Below are positions 11,251 through 21,906 of a stretch of 64,000 nucleotides of DNA, piece by piece (positions within the stretch are counted from its first letter, which is position 1; every line of letters starts with the position of its first letter). The notes beneath the pieces are model-generated. The model was not told where the DNA came from, did no database searches, and worked only from the letters and a program-made list of their open reading frames with translations. The translations under genes were made by a program, and so were the position numbers. Source of the stretch: Anthonomus grandis grandis. Its lineage: Eukaryota > Arthropoda > Insecta > Coleoptera > Curculionidae. The DNA lies in NCBI RefSeq assembly GCF_022605725.1, contig NC_065556.1, positions 9,920,001-9,984,000 on the forward strand, read 5' to 3'.

Positions 11251-12465
11251 TCACATGAATTCTCTTTTTGTTTTTATATAAGAGATTAATCCTGTTTGTT
11301 TTTGCTGATCAAAAATTAACTTAATTATTTGATTTTTTCCATAATTTACGGGACAGTCAACAATTGGTATTCCTATAACGGGATTTTCATTATTTGAATG
11401 TATTGTGGCAGCGGCATCTTCTTCGTCTTCAGCGGCATTCACCACAATATCGAGGTTTCCTGGTTGGACTATTACAGATTGGTTTTCTATATTAGTTTCT
11501 TGTTCAAGTTCCTGGTTGAACTGATCCATATACTCATTAAGGGAAAAACTTGGCTTCAATGTTTCATTAGCATTTAACTCTACGCGGGAGAGAGCGTCAG
11601 CATTTTTGTTTAAAATCCCCTTTTTGTACACTACTTCATAATCAAATTCTTCTAGCTTTAGACGCCATCTTGTTAATTTTGAATTTTGTTCTTTTAGTGA
11701 AAAAAGACATTCTAGAGGTTTATGATCAGTTACTATTTTAAATTTGCGCCCAAATAAGTATGGTCTAAAGTATTTTGGGGACCAGATTATCGCTAACAGT
11801 TCCTTTTCAATGGTGGAATAATGAATTTCTGATTCACTAAGGGTACGGCTAGCGTACGCGATCGGTAAGTCTGATCCGACTTTTTCTTGTGAAAGAACTG
11901 CTCCTAAAGCAAAATTTGATGCGTCGCAAGTTAGAATAAAAGGTTCGGCAAAATTTGGGTATTGCAAGAGGGGTTCATTTGTTAAGAGGTTTTTACATAA
12001 TTCAAAGCAGTTAACATAGTCTGGGTCTTTTATGTCTACTGTTGCATCCTTTTTTAGCCCTTTCGTTAAAGGTTTTGTGATTTTTGCAAAGTCAAAATTA
12101 ATAAATTTAAGATAGTAACCTACTCCAGGAAATGCTTTGATTTCTTTTTGATTTTTTGGTATTGAATAGTTTTTTATGCCCATTATTTTCACAGGCTTGG
12201 GCTTAACGCCATCAGGTGTTACAATGTGGCCTAGGTAGGAGATTTCCTTCTTTAAAAATTCTGATTTATCCACTTGAATTTTGAAATTTGCCTCTCTGAG
12301 TCTATCAAAGACCTTTTTTAATCTTGAAATGTATTTTTGGAAGCTAGTACTAAAAATGATAATATCATCCAAATAAATGACGCATATTTCATTTTGATAA
12401 CCTCTTAGTATGTTCTCCACAATCCTCTGGAATGACGCTGGGGCATTCTTCAATCCAAATGGCAT
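11251..12465 (-). pseudogene. RT palm, RNase H and connection region (element 1)
   Basis: This open stretch of 404 codons starts at MPFGLKNAPASFQRIV and carries the catalytic YLDDIIIFS box (about residue 30). Thumb and connection sequences follow, then RNase H with LTCDASNFALGAVLSQ, ASRTLSESEIHYSTIEKELL and TDHKPLECLF. The last part (KKGILNKNADALSR) is the usual link to integrase. It is the longest intact piece of element 1. It lacks the RT N-terminus in frame, so it cannot make a complete enzyme. Relatives read LLGYYR where this copy has GVGYYL, a sign of decay. Confidence 0.9.
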
Positions 12466-13161
12466 TCTAAGGAATTCATAGTGGCCATTTTCTGTATTAA
12501 ATGCGGTTTAATGGACATCTTTTCCAATTTCGATTTGGTGAAATCTAGTGTGGTAAAATATTGACAGCAGCCTAATTTATCCAAGAGATCTGAAATATTG
12601 GGCAATGGGTATGAATCACCAATACTTTTTGCATTAACATTCCGAAATTCTCTATTTTTGGCAACCAGATGCGTCAGCTTTCTTTGGAACAATCCAAATT
12701 GGTGAGGACCAAGCTGAGTCGGATGGCCTAATTATATTTTGGTCCAGCATTTCTTTAATCTGCCGTTGTACCTCTTTTTTGTATACTTCTGAGTATCGAT
12801 ATGTTCGTGTATGCACAGGTATGTCATCTGTAGTCCTAATATGGTGTTTAATTTTACTTGTAAAAGTTAGTTTGTTGCCATCTAAATGAAATATATCCGT
12901 ATAATCTTTTATAAGCTTTAAAATTGCATCTCGTTCCTCAGTGTTTATATGGTCCTGTCGTATTTTCGAAAAATCCAATTGATATTTTTCGACATTAAGA
13001 TTATTCAGTGTGGTATTCTTATTACATGATATTTCATAGTTAATAAAGTCAATGACTTTATTCGCTTTAATCACTGGTTCGGAGAAATAAATTGTTTTTT
13101 GCAGTTCTGAGAATTTAAAACGGAGCAGATACCTTGATAGTTTTAAACTTTGACAAGGCAT
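12450..13161 (-). pseudogene. reverse transcriptase N-terminal part (element 1)
   Basis: Frame 13161-12652 contains an acidic and helical lead-in, then HTRTYRYSEVYKKEVQRQI and SAWSSPIWIVPKKADASG, the fingers region of gypsy-type RT. The frame then changes to 12692-12450, which carries NAKSIGDSYPLPNISDLLDK and TLDFTKS, the motif A region. Two overlapping frames and a shift near 12660 show the gene is broken. Confidence 0.85.
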
Positions 13162-13489
13162 TCGGGAATTTACTATTAATTACTATACTATCAAATTTCA
13201 TGTAAGGTACTATTCGGCGGTCCCGTTTTCTATATGTTTAATATTGAGTTTAATAACCTGTTCCGACCTTGATTGCAATGTAATGACATTTGCGTCTTGG
13301 GTCATGACATTGTAATATGAAAAAGCAATTTTAGATTCGGGTGTACAAAGCATATTATTATTTAAGTCAATAATTGGCTGTAATATTTTTAAATTATCTA
13401 TTCCTAGTAAATAATCGAAATAACTAAGAAAATTAAAAATGTAAAATTTTAATGGAGGGCTTTTTTCATTTTTAAATATTCCTGGACAT

Positions 13490-13600
13490 GGGATCTTGGA
13501 AACCGGTATCGTTCAAACCGGTTTATCTTGGAAAAGATCTGGTACTACCGGTATCGATAAGAACTTTTAAATTAAATTCTGGAAAAATTATAAATTGCAA
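13490..13600 (-). pseudogene. retroviral-type aspartic protease fragment (element 1)
   Basis: On the minus strand the reading frame contains VLIDTGST, the active-site motif of retropepsin-like proteases, after an NLKV strand. A stop follows within about ten codons and no complete protease fold can be read. Its position just before the RT start fits the protease-RT order of gypsy-type pol. Confidence 0.7.
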
Positions 13601-13748
13601 TTTACTTTCATTATATGAAAAATTGTCATATAAATAGCACACCTTGTATATTATATTTTTTTCAAGAAGAAAACAAAAAAAGAGCAATACCAAATATTTG
13701 TCTTTTTATTTCCTACATATAAAAATTTAGTGCAAGTTAGATTCTTTC

Positions 13749-14858
13749 TGGGTAAACACATAAATAGCACATCATTTAAATTTTGTTGAAATAATTATCA
13801 CTACAAGTAAGTTGTTCTTATTTTATTTAGAGTATTATAATATTGACTAAACCTAATTTTTTTTAATGGGTAGAAAGAAACATTGTGGCCAAAAGAAAAG
13901 CGGGAACTCATAGTTAAACTAAAAAATGATGATTTATTCATATTTGCTATTGCAAAAAATTTAGTTTGCTCCAGAAAAATGATGTATAACGCCATAAAGT
14001 CGCTTCTACAGAGCCTCTACAGAAGCCCACAAAGCATGGAAAATAAAAACAGAGCTTCCCGTCCTCGAAAAACGTCTGGATGCGTGGACAAAATAATTCA
14101 ACGAATAAGTAAATCCATTCCATTTTTAAGTTCCAGCCAAATACGTAGCTAAATAATAATTGATTATGGCATTAATTTATCGGCAAGGTTAATAAGGGAT
14201 TATTTTATGGTTATAAGAAAAAGGTTATGCGACGTAAACCTTAGGGGCTGCACTGCGAGAATTTCTAGAAAAGGGTTCCATGGAGTGACGAAACTAAAAT
14301 AAACAGATTAGGAAATGACATGTGAGGCGTTCCCCAAACCGTCCATGGAATCCACTTTACACAACCTAAGCTGTTAAACACGCTGGAGGATCAATCATGA
14401 TCTGGGGTCATGTCATGGCTAGGAGTGGGGCCCATTGATAGGATACATGGCATAATAGACCAATATGTTTACAAAGACACCCCGCAAACTATAATGGAAC
14501 CCTATGCGCTGAGAAGTTTATGCCGGTCACGTGAAAATGCAAGGCTAATAAAAAAGTGGTTAACAGATAATATGGTAGATGTTTTAGAATTGCCCCCATA
14601 AAGTCCCGACCTAAACCCTATAGAGAATCTGTGGGAAAAAATCAAATTGAAGATGTGAACCCATTAAATTTGGATGAACTTTGAAATGGATTAAAGGAAG
14701 CATGGTTAAAAATTCCAGCAAATTATTGCGAAAAATTGATGATGTGATTGCCAACCAGAATAAGGACTGTAATAAAAAATAAAGGTTTTCCTACAAAAGA
14801 CTAATTATTTTTTTGTTAAATATAATTTTAATTGACATGTGCTATTTAGTTGTCCAGC
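13749..14858 (+). mobile_element. Tc1-like DNA transposon, degraded
   Basis: A transposase remnant lies between short inverted repeats. AAATAGCACAT at 13762-13772 is the exact reverse complement of ATGTGCTATTT at 14837-14847, and similarity continues a few bases outward. Another TATAAATAGCACAC word at about 13632 suggests a subterminal repeat. The exact ends and the target duplication were not resolved. Confidence 0.7.
13883..14810 (+). pseudogene. Tc1-like transposase, multiple frameshifts
   Basis: The first frame (13883-14152) has the paired-like helix-turn-helix of Tc1 transposases, starting WPKEKRELIVKLKND and ending in a linker, ASRPRKTSG, then VDKIIQRISKS. Later frames give PWSDETKINRLGND (first Asp), SWLGVGPIDRIHGIIDQYVY, then KKWLTDNMVDVLELPP followed by a stop and SPDLNPIENLWEKIK (third acidic residue). 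The segment with the second catalytic Asp (usually QQDNDPKHT) is missing or unrecognisable. Clearly dead. Confidence 0.88.
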
Positions 14859-14859
14859 T

Positions 14860-15290
14860 TTTTTTTTAATTTTTGAAATATTTTTTTATTATGTAGAAAT
14901 ATTATTTTAGGTTTAGTTTAATAAAACTGAACTAACTAAATATAACCTAAATATAAAAAGAAATTATGAAAAATTTGTGTTTATTATTTTCTATTTATAA
15001 GACCATGACTCTATATACTCTAGTATACACGTCTGTCTGGAAAATTAATACTATAGATAGGAGATTAATGCATTAGAAAAGGAAGTACCTACATAACAGA
15101 AAGAACACTGTCGGACTGACCTTTAAAACAAGTCCCACAGCCGTCCTAGTTGGGCCCGTAAAAGCTATGGTTTGTGCAAGATAAATTGATCTATTTAATA
15201 ATAACTTTTCAAAGAAATAAAACTACCTAATAAATGGCTAAATCTTCACCTAGCTTTACATTTCCTTCTTAAGAGGACCCCGTACCGACC
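14860..15290. other. no gene seen
   Basis: AT-rich DNA after the Tc1-like element. No motif-bearing reading frame or long repeat was recognised. Confidence 0.4.
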
Positions 15291-16150
15291 CGTGTTTACA
15301 GTTTTCGTGATGTTGGTTGTCCAACGGTCTCGAGGCCTGCGGACGTGAGATTTCTGTCATTAGAGAGTTTAAGTGCAGCGACGACGTAGCCAAGATTTAC
15401 GCACGTTAAACGGTAGGTGTCCTGCGAAATGAGTTTAAGCGAAATATTTTCTGCGTGTTGACGTGACGTGACAGAATTGACAGCGACTTGTCATTTGTCA
15501 AGTGCCAGGCGGGATCATTTTTATTAATTTAATGATTTTACAGTGCTGGTCCCTGCACTCATCTTACATTGGATGGGATAAATAAACTAGATTTCTTCAT
15601 CAACTTCTAGGCAACAAAGATGAAAGCATAAACAGCATAATTGAAACATATTAAATTGAGCATAAACAGCTTAACTGAAAACCCGAAAAGTCATGAGACA
15701 TAAAAACTAAACTTAACCTTACTGGAAACTATTGAGGGTTACGTTATCAGATGATCTAATTCATTAGCAGCAAAAACAAATAATCAAACTATAACTAATC
15801 AAACAAAATTAACCCAACTAAGCCACCAAAACCCAAAACTAATATAATCAAACTACAAAACTTTTGCACCTTTGTTTTTGTTTGGGATGATCCCCATCAT
15901 AACATAACCTAAAACCTAATCCGCACTGGAATCGAGTCGAATTGTGGATGCTCGGAATATTCCGCGTATACGTACGTGCAGTAAATTAGTCCCGTGGAGC
16001 AACGCAGAATAACATACACCCGTAGCCCAAATTTCAAGCGAAACGTAAAAATGAATGAAATGCGCAGGCGCGGCATCCTTACGCACGTAGGATTTGCTGC
16101 ACTTAAACTCTCTATTGCCTGTGCGCTAGCCGGACACAGTGACGTCGTTT
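15290..16150. other. locally GC/CpG-rich patch with inverted repeat
   Basis: The parts 15290-15530 and 15920-16150 are clearly richer in G+C and CpG than the surroundings (for example GCGCAGGCGCGGCATCC near 16060). TAGAGAGTTTAAGTGCAGC at 15361-15379 is exactly repeated in reverse complement at 16096-16114. Near 16077-16095 there is a near-palindrome around ACGCACGT, and TGACGTC occurs at about 16139. Between the two parts lies a C/A-rich, G-poor stretch (about 15770-15860). Possible readings are a foldback element, the arms of an unknown transposon, or a promoter region. No gene can be assigned. Confidence 0.45.
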
Positions 16151-16582
16151 TTTATCTTTTAATAGTAATGTTAATAAACGACTTTTATTTATATAAATAT
16201 TATATAATTTTCATTCAGTATTTTTAAATGAATAGAAAAGTTCTTCTGGAACTTTAACTATTTAGACACAAAAGAGAAAGACATAGAAAATAATATATGA
16301 AAGTATTTACTTCCTATAATTTACTGGGACTCTTTTATAGGGCATAAATAGTTGAAGGCCAATTTGTTTATCTTTGTTTCACTTCTAGTTACCGAGATTT
16401 ATGTAGTAAGTTTCCAACTAATTCCAGTATATTTTATAGTTAATAAAAGCTTAGTTTAAAAGCAAGTTTAGGCAAGAAGTGTTGGTCATGTCCGAAATTT
16501 GTCTTCTCCTTTTTTGATTAGTAAATATTACCACCATTATATAAATTTTTAATTTTTGATATACTGATATAAAGTAGGCATG

Positions 16583-17778
16583 CTAAAAGAAGATAATACG
16601 TAACTGACAGTCAAATAAAAAAGGGGTTTTTTCTCTGCCTGCAACTGCTAACTGTCCTTGAACTTGGAAAAAAGTGTCATGATTCCTTTTAAGAACTAGA
16701 AAACCCTTTTTCCGTGTAGCATATTTTATTTTGCCCGTTAGAATAGCTTCCTCTACAGTTGTATCTTTAATTGACATAAGGCATTTTATCTCAACGAGAT
16801 AGTTTTTTTTCTAAAATCCTATCTGAACTTGCTCCAAGAAATCAATTTTTATTATAAATAGAAAGTCCAAGTTTTTTTTATTTGATTAAAAAAAAAATGG
16901 GATTTATCTTAAGGCGATAGGTTAAGAATCCTTGCCATATTTTGTTGAATTAGTGCCAAAAAAAAAATTGAATGCAATAAATTTTTAACAGTATTGGAGC
17001 AAGAAGTGGTTTTTTGAAGCTTACAAATTCAAATTAAAAGTACAAATTCTTCCAAAATTAAATGCTGTAATTCTAATCATTCTCTCTTGAATCCATTTCA
17101 AACTACTTGCTTGATTCCTGGTGTGTTTCTCTATTTTAGCTATCTCTTCAGATGATTTATGCAATTTTTTTTTTTAAATCTGCTTTCTTTCGTTTAAACT
17201 CAGTATCACTAATGACTTGCTCGGATTTTGTTAATACATAGTCCTTGTCAGGAAGAACAGTTGATCTTAGTCGCCTTTATTTAAAAAGTAGTCTTTGTTT
17301 TAGACAAATCCCACGTCCCACGAGTTCTTTATAACGTTTAAATTTTTTTAGTAAAAGACCTCGGTCTCTTTTTGGTCATGGCGTTGTCAATTATATAATA
17401 GTAAATATCAGATTCATTACATGATAGTGCAGCAGCACTACAGCTTTATCTTTATTATAATATTTTTTTATTCTTTATTAAAGTAATATATTTGTCATCT
17501 ACAAACTTACAGACTATTGATTTATAATATTCTGCTAAATTATTTTCCATATTTAAAATCAACCTTTTTGAATTAAATAGAAGCCGTTCAATGCAAATTT
17601 CAATATTTTGAAATAAACCACATGATTTCATTTCAGGGACGTAGTTCTTTTCAGTTTCTTTTTTGGTACAAGAAAAATACTGAAGAGTCATGCATATATT
17701 ATGTTCGCCAAATAAATAGAGCGTTTTTAATATCGGTGGACAATTTATTTCATTTTTCTTCCAAACAGTCGGCTGCAC
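16583..17778 (-). pseudogene. YqaJ-type nuclease protein, Mutator-like transposase-associated, degraded
   Basis: Frame 17778-17455 contains YFSCTKKETEKNYVPEM, RLLFNSKRLILNMENNLAEY and YKSIVCKFVDDKYITL. This is the conserved region preceding the nuclease in multicopy insect proteins that carry a Mutator-like transposase domain and a YqaJ viral-recombinase domain. About 17100-17010 reads IEKHTRNQASSLKWIQER then MIRITAFNFGRICT, the start of the YqaJ nuclease domain. Frame 16777-16583 reads MSIKDTTVEEAI and RNHDTFFQVQGQLAVAGRE, the catalytic-core region where the QVQGQL motif lies. Several stops and a poly-A tract interrupt the chain. Family recognition is from memory of the motifs; the mobile nature of this family is an inference. 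Confidence 0.7.
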
Positions 17779-17977
17779 AAATTCTATAAATTACTGCTTT
17801 ACTAATAGCAATTCGAATTTGTATGAGTAATTCTATGAGTATTAATTGTCAATAACTTTCGTAACATTGGTGAAACCGCAGCATTTTTGGAATTGCTTCG
17901 TTTTTTTCCTAAATAATGAACAAATATTTTTTTAAGACAAAAGATAAATATATACATGTAAAAATTACATATTTCAG

Positions 17978-18128
17978 ACTGCAAAATTCTATGTTAATTC
18001 GTATAACTGATATTATTACGTGCCTGCTTGACAAACCACCCATGCATGAAACAGAGATAATGCAACATGCTATCGTTCCTATTGCCCTTCTAGACAAAGA
18101 CGATATTAGAGATACCAGAAAAAATTAA
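17978..18128 (+). CDS. candidate exon with stop codon, function unknown
   Basis: A strong acceptor, TTACATATTTCAG, ends at 17977. The following frame (after one base) is open for 49 codons to a TAA at 18126-18128. The peptide, with LIRITDIITCLLDKPPMHET and VPIALLDKDDIRDT, has a balanced soluble-protein composition unlike the low-complexity shadows around it. No transposon family was recognised in it. It may be a terminal exon of a host gene or a remnant of an unknown element. Confidence 0.3.
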
Positions 18129-18129
18129 T

Positions 18130-19220
18130 CTGGATTTCAAGAATATGCAAACACCGAGGATGTATTAATTTTCAACTTTACAGTCAAATGAAACTGCATA
18201 AAACAAACATTGCCTAAAGCTTTAGATCTCTAAAAAACAATTTTAATCCAAGTAAGCAAATAATCTCGATAAAAGACTCCCTATAAGAAAAACTCCTTTT
18301 AAAATTTGTTTATCCAGTACCTAGTCTTATGCATTCCAGATAATTATTTTTTTTCTCTATAAGCATGCTATGAAAAGGAAATTTAAAAAATAATTTTGAA
18401 TATTCGTTTTATATGTTCGAGATTACTGCCTTTTGAAAATACATTACAAAATATTATAGAAGTAGTACACTCCATACTACAACATTAACAAAAATATACT
18501 TTCTCTGCCACCCAGTACACGTTTAATGTAATAAAAAGTTTCTTGTCATTGTTCATGTTTGAATGTTTTTAAGCAATTAAAACAAAGTCAAATTAGTAAA
18601 CGTAATAAGTAAAAATAATTACTTTGCTACACAATAAAGTTGGGCATTATAAGTCTGACAGAAAAAGTAATATAAAACTTACAAGCTACTTAGTAATTAT
18701 TATTTATCGTTAGTATTTATTAAAATGGTGGAATAATTTATGGAGTATTAATGAATATGAGAATTTGAAAATCATTGTAATATTTTGTAAATATTGCTCA
18801 CTGGCTTGTCGAAAAATTATGTCGAGCATTGAGTTTTAAATTTTTAATTATCAATTTATCGTAAAGAAAAGTTTGGGCTCTAATTATTCTTAAATAAATA
18901 TATGCAATACAATATCTTTATAAATAAAAACCTATTTTAATCTAACTTAAAAATGTAAATATTAATATTTTTAACATATGAAAACGTCACGATATGTCTA
19001 TGTAGATAGCCCATTCACTGTGTGGCGCCTGTTATGCTTTTCAATTCTGAAAATATCTAACATACAACAGAAAACACAGTAATTCCAAGGTAGAAATATT
19101 GGTTTGCCTATTTATGTTATAACTTTTCATGTTTTTTGTTTTGTTGAGTCTTTCCACTGAGAGAAAAGATTATTATTAATTCTAGTTAACAAATTGCTCA
19201 TTTAAAAAAATATAAAATCT
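18130..19220. other. AT-rich, probably intronic DNA
   Basis: No reading frame with recognisable content. It lies just downstream, on the minus strand, of the zinc-finger exon's donor site, so at least its start is probably intron of that gene. Confidence 0.45.
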
Positions 19221-19226
19221 ACTTAC

Positions 19227-19442
19227 AATAATCACATTTAAATGGAGGACCAGTAAAATGTGTTTTCATGTGGTTTAGGTAATCTCCATGATACTGGCAA
19301 ACAAAAGAACAAATACCACACTTGTACGTCACATCTTTCGCATGGCTTAAAGCAAGGTGCTGCTCCAGCAGTAAACTATCATTAATGGTGGCAAAACATA
19401 TTGGACATTTGATGCCAACCTTCTCGTCGTTGTCATCATTAT
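19227..19442 (-). CDS. internal exon of a C2H2 zinc-finger protein
   Basis: The exon is bounded by a TTTTTTTAG acceptor and a GTAAGT donor (reverse complement of 19221-19226). It holds 216 bases, with two bases completing an upstream codon and one spare base at the end. It encodes an acidic lead (NDDNDEKVG), then a C2H2 finger with CPIC...H-x4-H spacing (C-x2-C-x12-H-x4-H). A second finger follows, YKCGICSFVCQYHGDYLNHM plus KTH (C-x2-C-x12-H-x3-H). A third opens with FKCDY and is cut by the intron. The fingers keep the hydrophobic positions, have no stop, and use a GPPF linker. Such proteins normally act as nuclear DNA-binding regulators. Phase matches the exon at 37147-37408. Confidence 0.85.
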
Positions 19443-19514
19443 CTAAAAAAAGCTGGTATTAAAATTATAAACCTAGCTGAGAACTTAGTAGTTATTATTT
19501 TTTATATAAAGTGT

Positions 19515-20490
19515 TTTTATCTCTAAAACGAACCACCTCACGAACAACTAACCTCACTTTGATATATCAAATGAGAACCTCCACAAAGTGACATCATTGT
19601 AAGCAGCATTAAAATGTCTATCCAACAGTGCCAAAAAATATTATCGGTTGACGTACCAGCGAATAGTGAGCTAAAATATCTGGTAATAATGAATATTTTG
19701 TCGATGTCATACTTTGGTATGTCAAATCGCTATCCTATAATGTAATACATCATTTTAAAGAGCCTACAATCTGCCACCCAATGGTGTTACTTTATAGACT
19801 TATAAACAGTAAGGGTGTAAAAAGGTGTTTCAAAAATAAACAATTTAATCAGTTCACAGAATTTTTTTTTATTAAGTGCTCAAAATGTGCTACCTTATTC
19901 GCGAGACAATAATAAAGCCTGTTTTGACTTTCCTCACGAACATTAGCAAATGTTTGTCCACTAATACCTCGACATTCGCGAGTAATTCGATCCTTTGGTT
20001 TTTAAACCTCATCAAAAATGCTAGTTACCGCAGTGTTATTTTTGTACCTATTAGGCACTGCAAAAAATACTTGTAAAATAAATACGCAAAATATTATACT
20101 GCAAAAAATGTTGGGAAGAATTTCAAATTTCTCGCAAATGATAGATTAAAAAATTATTTGGACTCAATTAACTGAGTATTACCATACATTTTTAATGGTA
20201 AATCGCTTCAATTTGTATCATTTTTTTTTTGGCGAAGCAAGATGAAAAATTGTTTGCCATTTAAAATAATGTGTGACACTATGAAGCAATTATTTGACCT
20301 ATCAAACTTTAATTTGATAAAAGTCTTTTATTACCACACATTTAGGTCATTCGCTTATATGTCGACCGATTTTGTTTTTTGGTTTGGTTGGATAGGAGAT
20401 TGTATGCCCTTAAAAATGATGTATCACACTTAGGGTAGCCATTTGACATCTCAAAGTGAGGTTAGTTGTTCGTGAGGCGGTTTTCCTCTA
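19515..20490. mobile_element. fold-back copy of Tc1/mariner-like family Y
   Basis: The left arm (19515-19880) and right arm (20220-20490) are inverted copies of each other. CCTCACGAACAACTAACCTC near 19537 matches the reverse complement of the word near 20462. CTTTGATATATCAAATG and its counterpart CATTTGACATCTCAAAG follow. The arms also match family Y copies A, C and D elsewhere in the window. The centre (19880-20220) retains only faint transposase similarity read on the minus strand, so this is a non-autonomous long-TIR copy. It sits about 70 bp upstream of the acceptor of the zinc-finger exon (minus-strand sense), inside the intron. Confidence 0.7.
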
Positions 20491-20499
20491 AGGGAGTTA

Positions 20500-20879
20500 G
20501 GATTGCCCTTGTATTTATTAGGAAGGAAAATTAATATAATTAAATTTCTTGGGAAGTAACTAATGCATAACTTTAATGTACACACTGATTCGTGATGGAT
20601 GTAATTTTATAGGCTAAGCCCGCTTACCCCGTCATTCCCTAATTTGCGTAATCTTTCGTCCATAGACTTTCTATGCAATTTCTTACTACGCAAAATTGTA
20701 ATAGTAAATGAAATTAAACCGTAAATATAGAAAGTATATCAAATTAATAAATTGTAAATGTACATATACTCGACTTACCCAGTAAGGTACAAAAAAATGG
20801 AAGGTAAGAGAGGTTTTGCAGCTTTATGTACACGCATATTATATACACGCGCGTTTAGTTGCACTGCCAATTCGCTTCT
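20500..20879. other. no gene seen
   Basis: Mixed AT-rich sequence between the fold-back element and repeat Z. No motif-bearing frame was recognised. Confidence 0.35.
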
Positions 20880-21226
20880 CTTCTGTAGTCGTACTGTCCG
20901 CACACATTTTTGGCGATATTTTTTCTTCGATCTGTTTTTGCATCTCTCTCGCACAGGTAAAGTATATTGATTGCATATTTTCGAATAATAATTAATACAG
21001 GAGAAAATTGATTAGAAGGAAGTAAAAATAGGTAATGAAATACAAAGGCAGGTCGAGAAAAAAATGTAGGTAGTTCAACGTAAGTATCAAGTAAAAGTAT
21101 TAAAAAATGTAGCAATAAAGAAACCTTAAGTGCAAGAAATACTTAAGTGAATTATATATATTATGTAAATTAAGTCACCAATAAAATATGAACCTATATG
21201 GTAAATATTAAATTTATTTGTAATAG
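20880..21226 (+). repeat. repeat family Z, forward copy
   Basis: Shares GCATCTCTCTCGCACAGGTA, GGAAGTAAAAATAGGTAAT, ATACAAAGGCAGGTCGAGAA and AAACCTTAAGTGCAAGAA, in order, with the reverse complement of 27922-28280. No coding content. It ends just before the 5' LTR of the mdg1-like element, and the opposite copy lies just beyond that element's 3' side. Confidence 0.75.
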
Positions 21227-21234
21227 TGAGGACA

Positions 21235-21484
21235 AAATATAAAGGAATTATTAATATTATTAGGCAAATTATTTTAAACCAAAGTAGGTTACATTTTTAT
21301 TGTAAACATTAATAGTTGGTCACAATTTTTAGTCGACCTTTGTAGTTTTATAGCAGCTATTTGCAAAATAAGCTATATCGCGGCTCGCGTCTAATTAGGT
21401 AACTGTGACGCTGTTCGATTACAATTGTTTTACATGGCGAATCGTCTTTGTTTTACCTGTCCTGCTAAGTATTGAGTTATTACA
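21235..21484 (+). repeat. 5' LTR of mdg1-like element
   Basis: Aligns with 27303-27585 over its length, sharing CCAAAGTAGGTTACATTTTT, TCGACCTTTGTAGTTTTATA and GCAGCTATTTGCAAAATAAG. It ends GAGTTATTACA directly before the TGG of the primer-binding site. It lacks about 30 bp that are present in the 3' LTR near 27500-27530. The start base is approximate because the terminal TG is mutated. Confidence 0.85.
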
Positions 21485-21503
21485 TGGCCATCCTACCAGT
21501 CGA
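21485..21503 (+). other. putative primer-binding site
   Basis: TGGCCATCCTACCAGTCGA follows the LTR end immediately, the normal place for a tRNA primer-binding site, and begins with the usual TGG. The tRNA species was not identified. Confidence 0.6.
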
Positions 21504-21598
21504 ATCATGAAGAACTAATAAGTTAAAAGGAAAGTGTTTTTTTAAACTTATATTTTCCAAATAAATTGCAATGTGATGCCGATAAGCAGAGCAGCAAA

Positions 21599-21906
21599 AT
21601 GGGGCAAAGCAAATGCACTCACCAAGATTTGAAAGAAAATGGGGTAGTCAACTCAAACTTTGTAGTGCAGGAACAAGAATACATATCACAAAGGACGTCA
21701 AAGCAATTTTATACATACTAGTTATTCTGCTTATTGTGATGATGATCATAAAGTCATTTCAAATGTACAAAAAGCATATTAGGAAGCAGATAACTCGTGA
21801 GCTTGCTGTTTCTACGATTAATTTGGACCAGTTAAGAAGAGATGCAGCCGCTTTTCAAACCCTATTATTAACTCGTAACCAGTCAACGAAAAACGACACG
21901 AGTTAG
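21599..21906 (+). pseudogene. small membrane ORF upstream of gag, frameshifted
   Basis: The frame from the ATG at 21599 starts MGQSKC, a myristoylation-type N-terminus with a nearby Cys. It runs about 40 codons with an NSNFVVQEQEY segment before a stop. The overlapping frame 21613-21906 continues with one hydrophobic helix (AILYILVILLIVMMIIKSF) and a basic tail, then AVSTINLDQLRRDAAAF. A single frameshift near 21690 would account for the two halves. Small Gly2 plus TM proteins before gag are a feature I recall for mdg1-lineage elements; their role is not established here. Confidence 0.55.

Larger units (their letters stand above)
9868..13620 (-). mobile_element. errantivirus-like LTR element 1, both ends missing
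   Basis: On the minus strand the order is protease (about 13590-13500), RT start, RT/RNase H, integrase, then the beginning of an envelope-like gene (about 10080-9868). This is the order of an insect gypsy-type errantivirus. No LTR was found at either end, and gag is absent upstream of about 13620, where a Tc1-like element begins shortly after. The envelope reading breaks off beside the Tigger fragment. Several stops and shifts interrupt pol. It is related to errantiviruses 2 and 3 but not identical. Confidence 0.85.

Noticed and set aside
15994..16227. Plus-strand frame in the GC-rich patch as a small gene
   Set aside because: The peptide has no recognisable domain, the second half is AT-rich shadow, and an inverted repeat crosses it.
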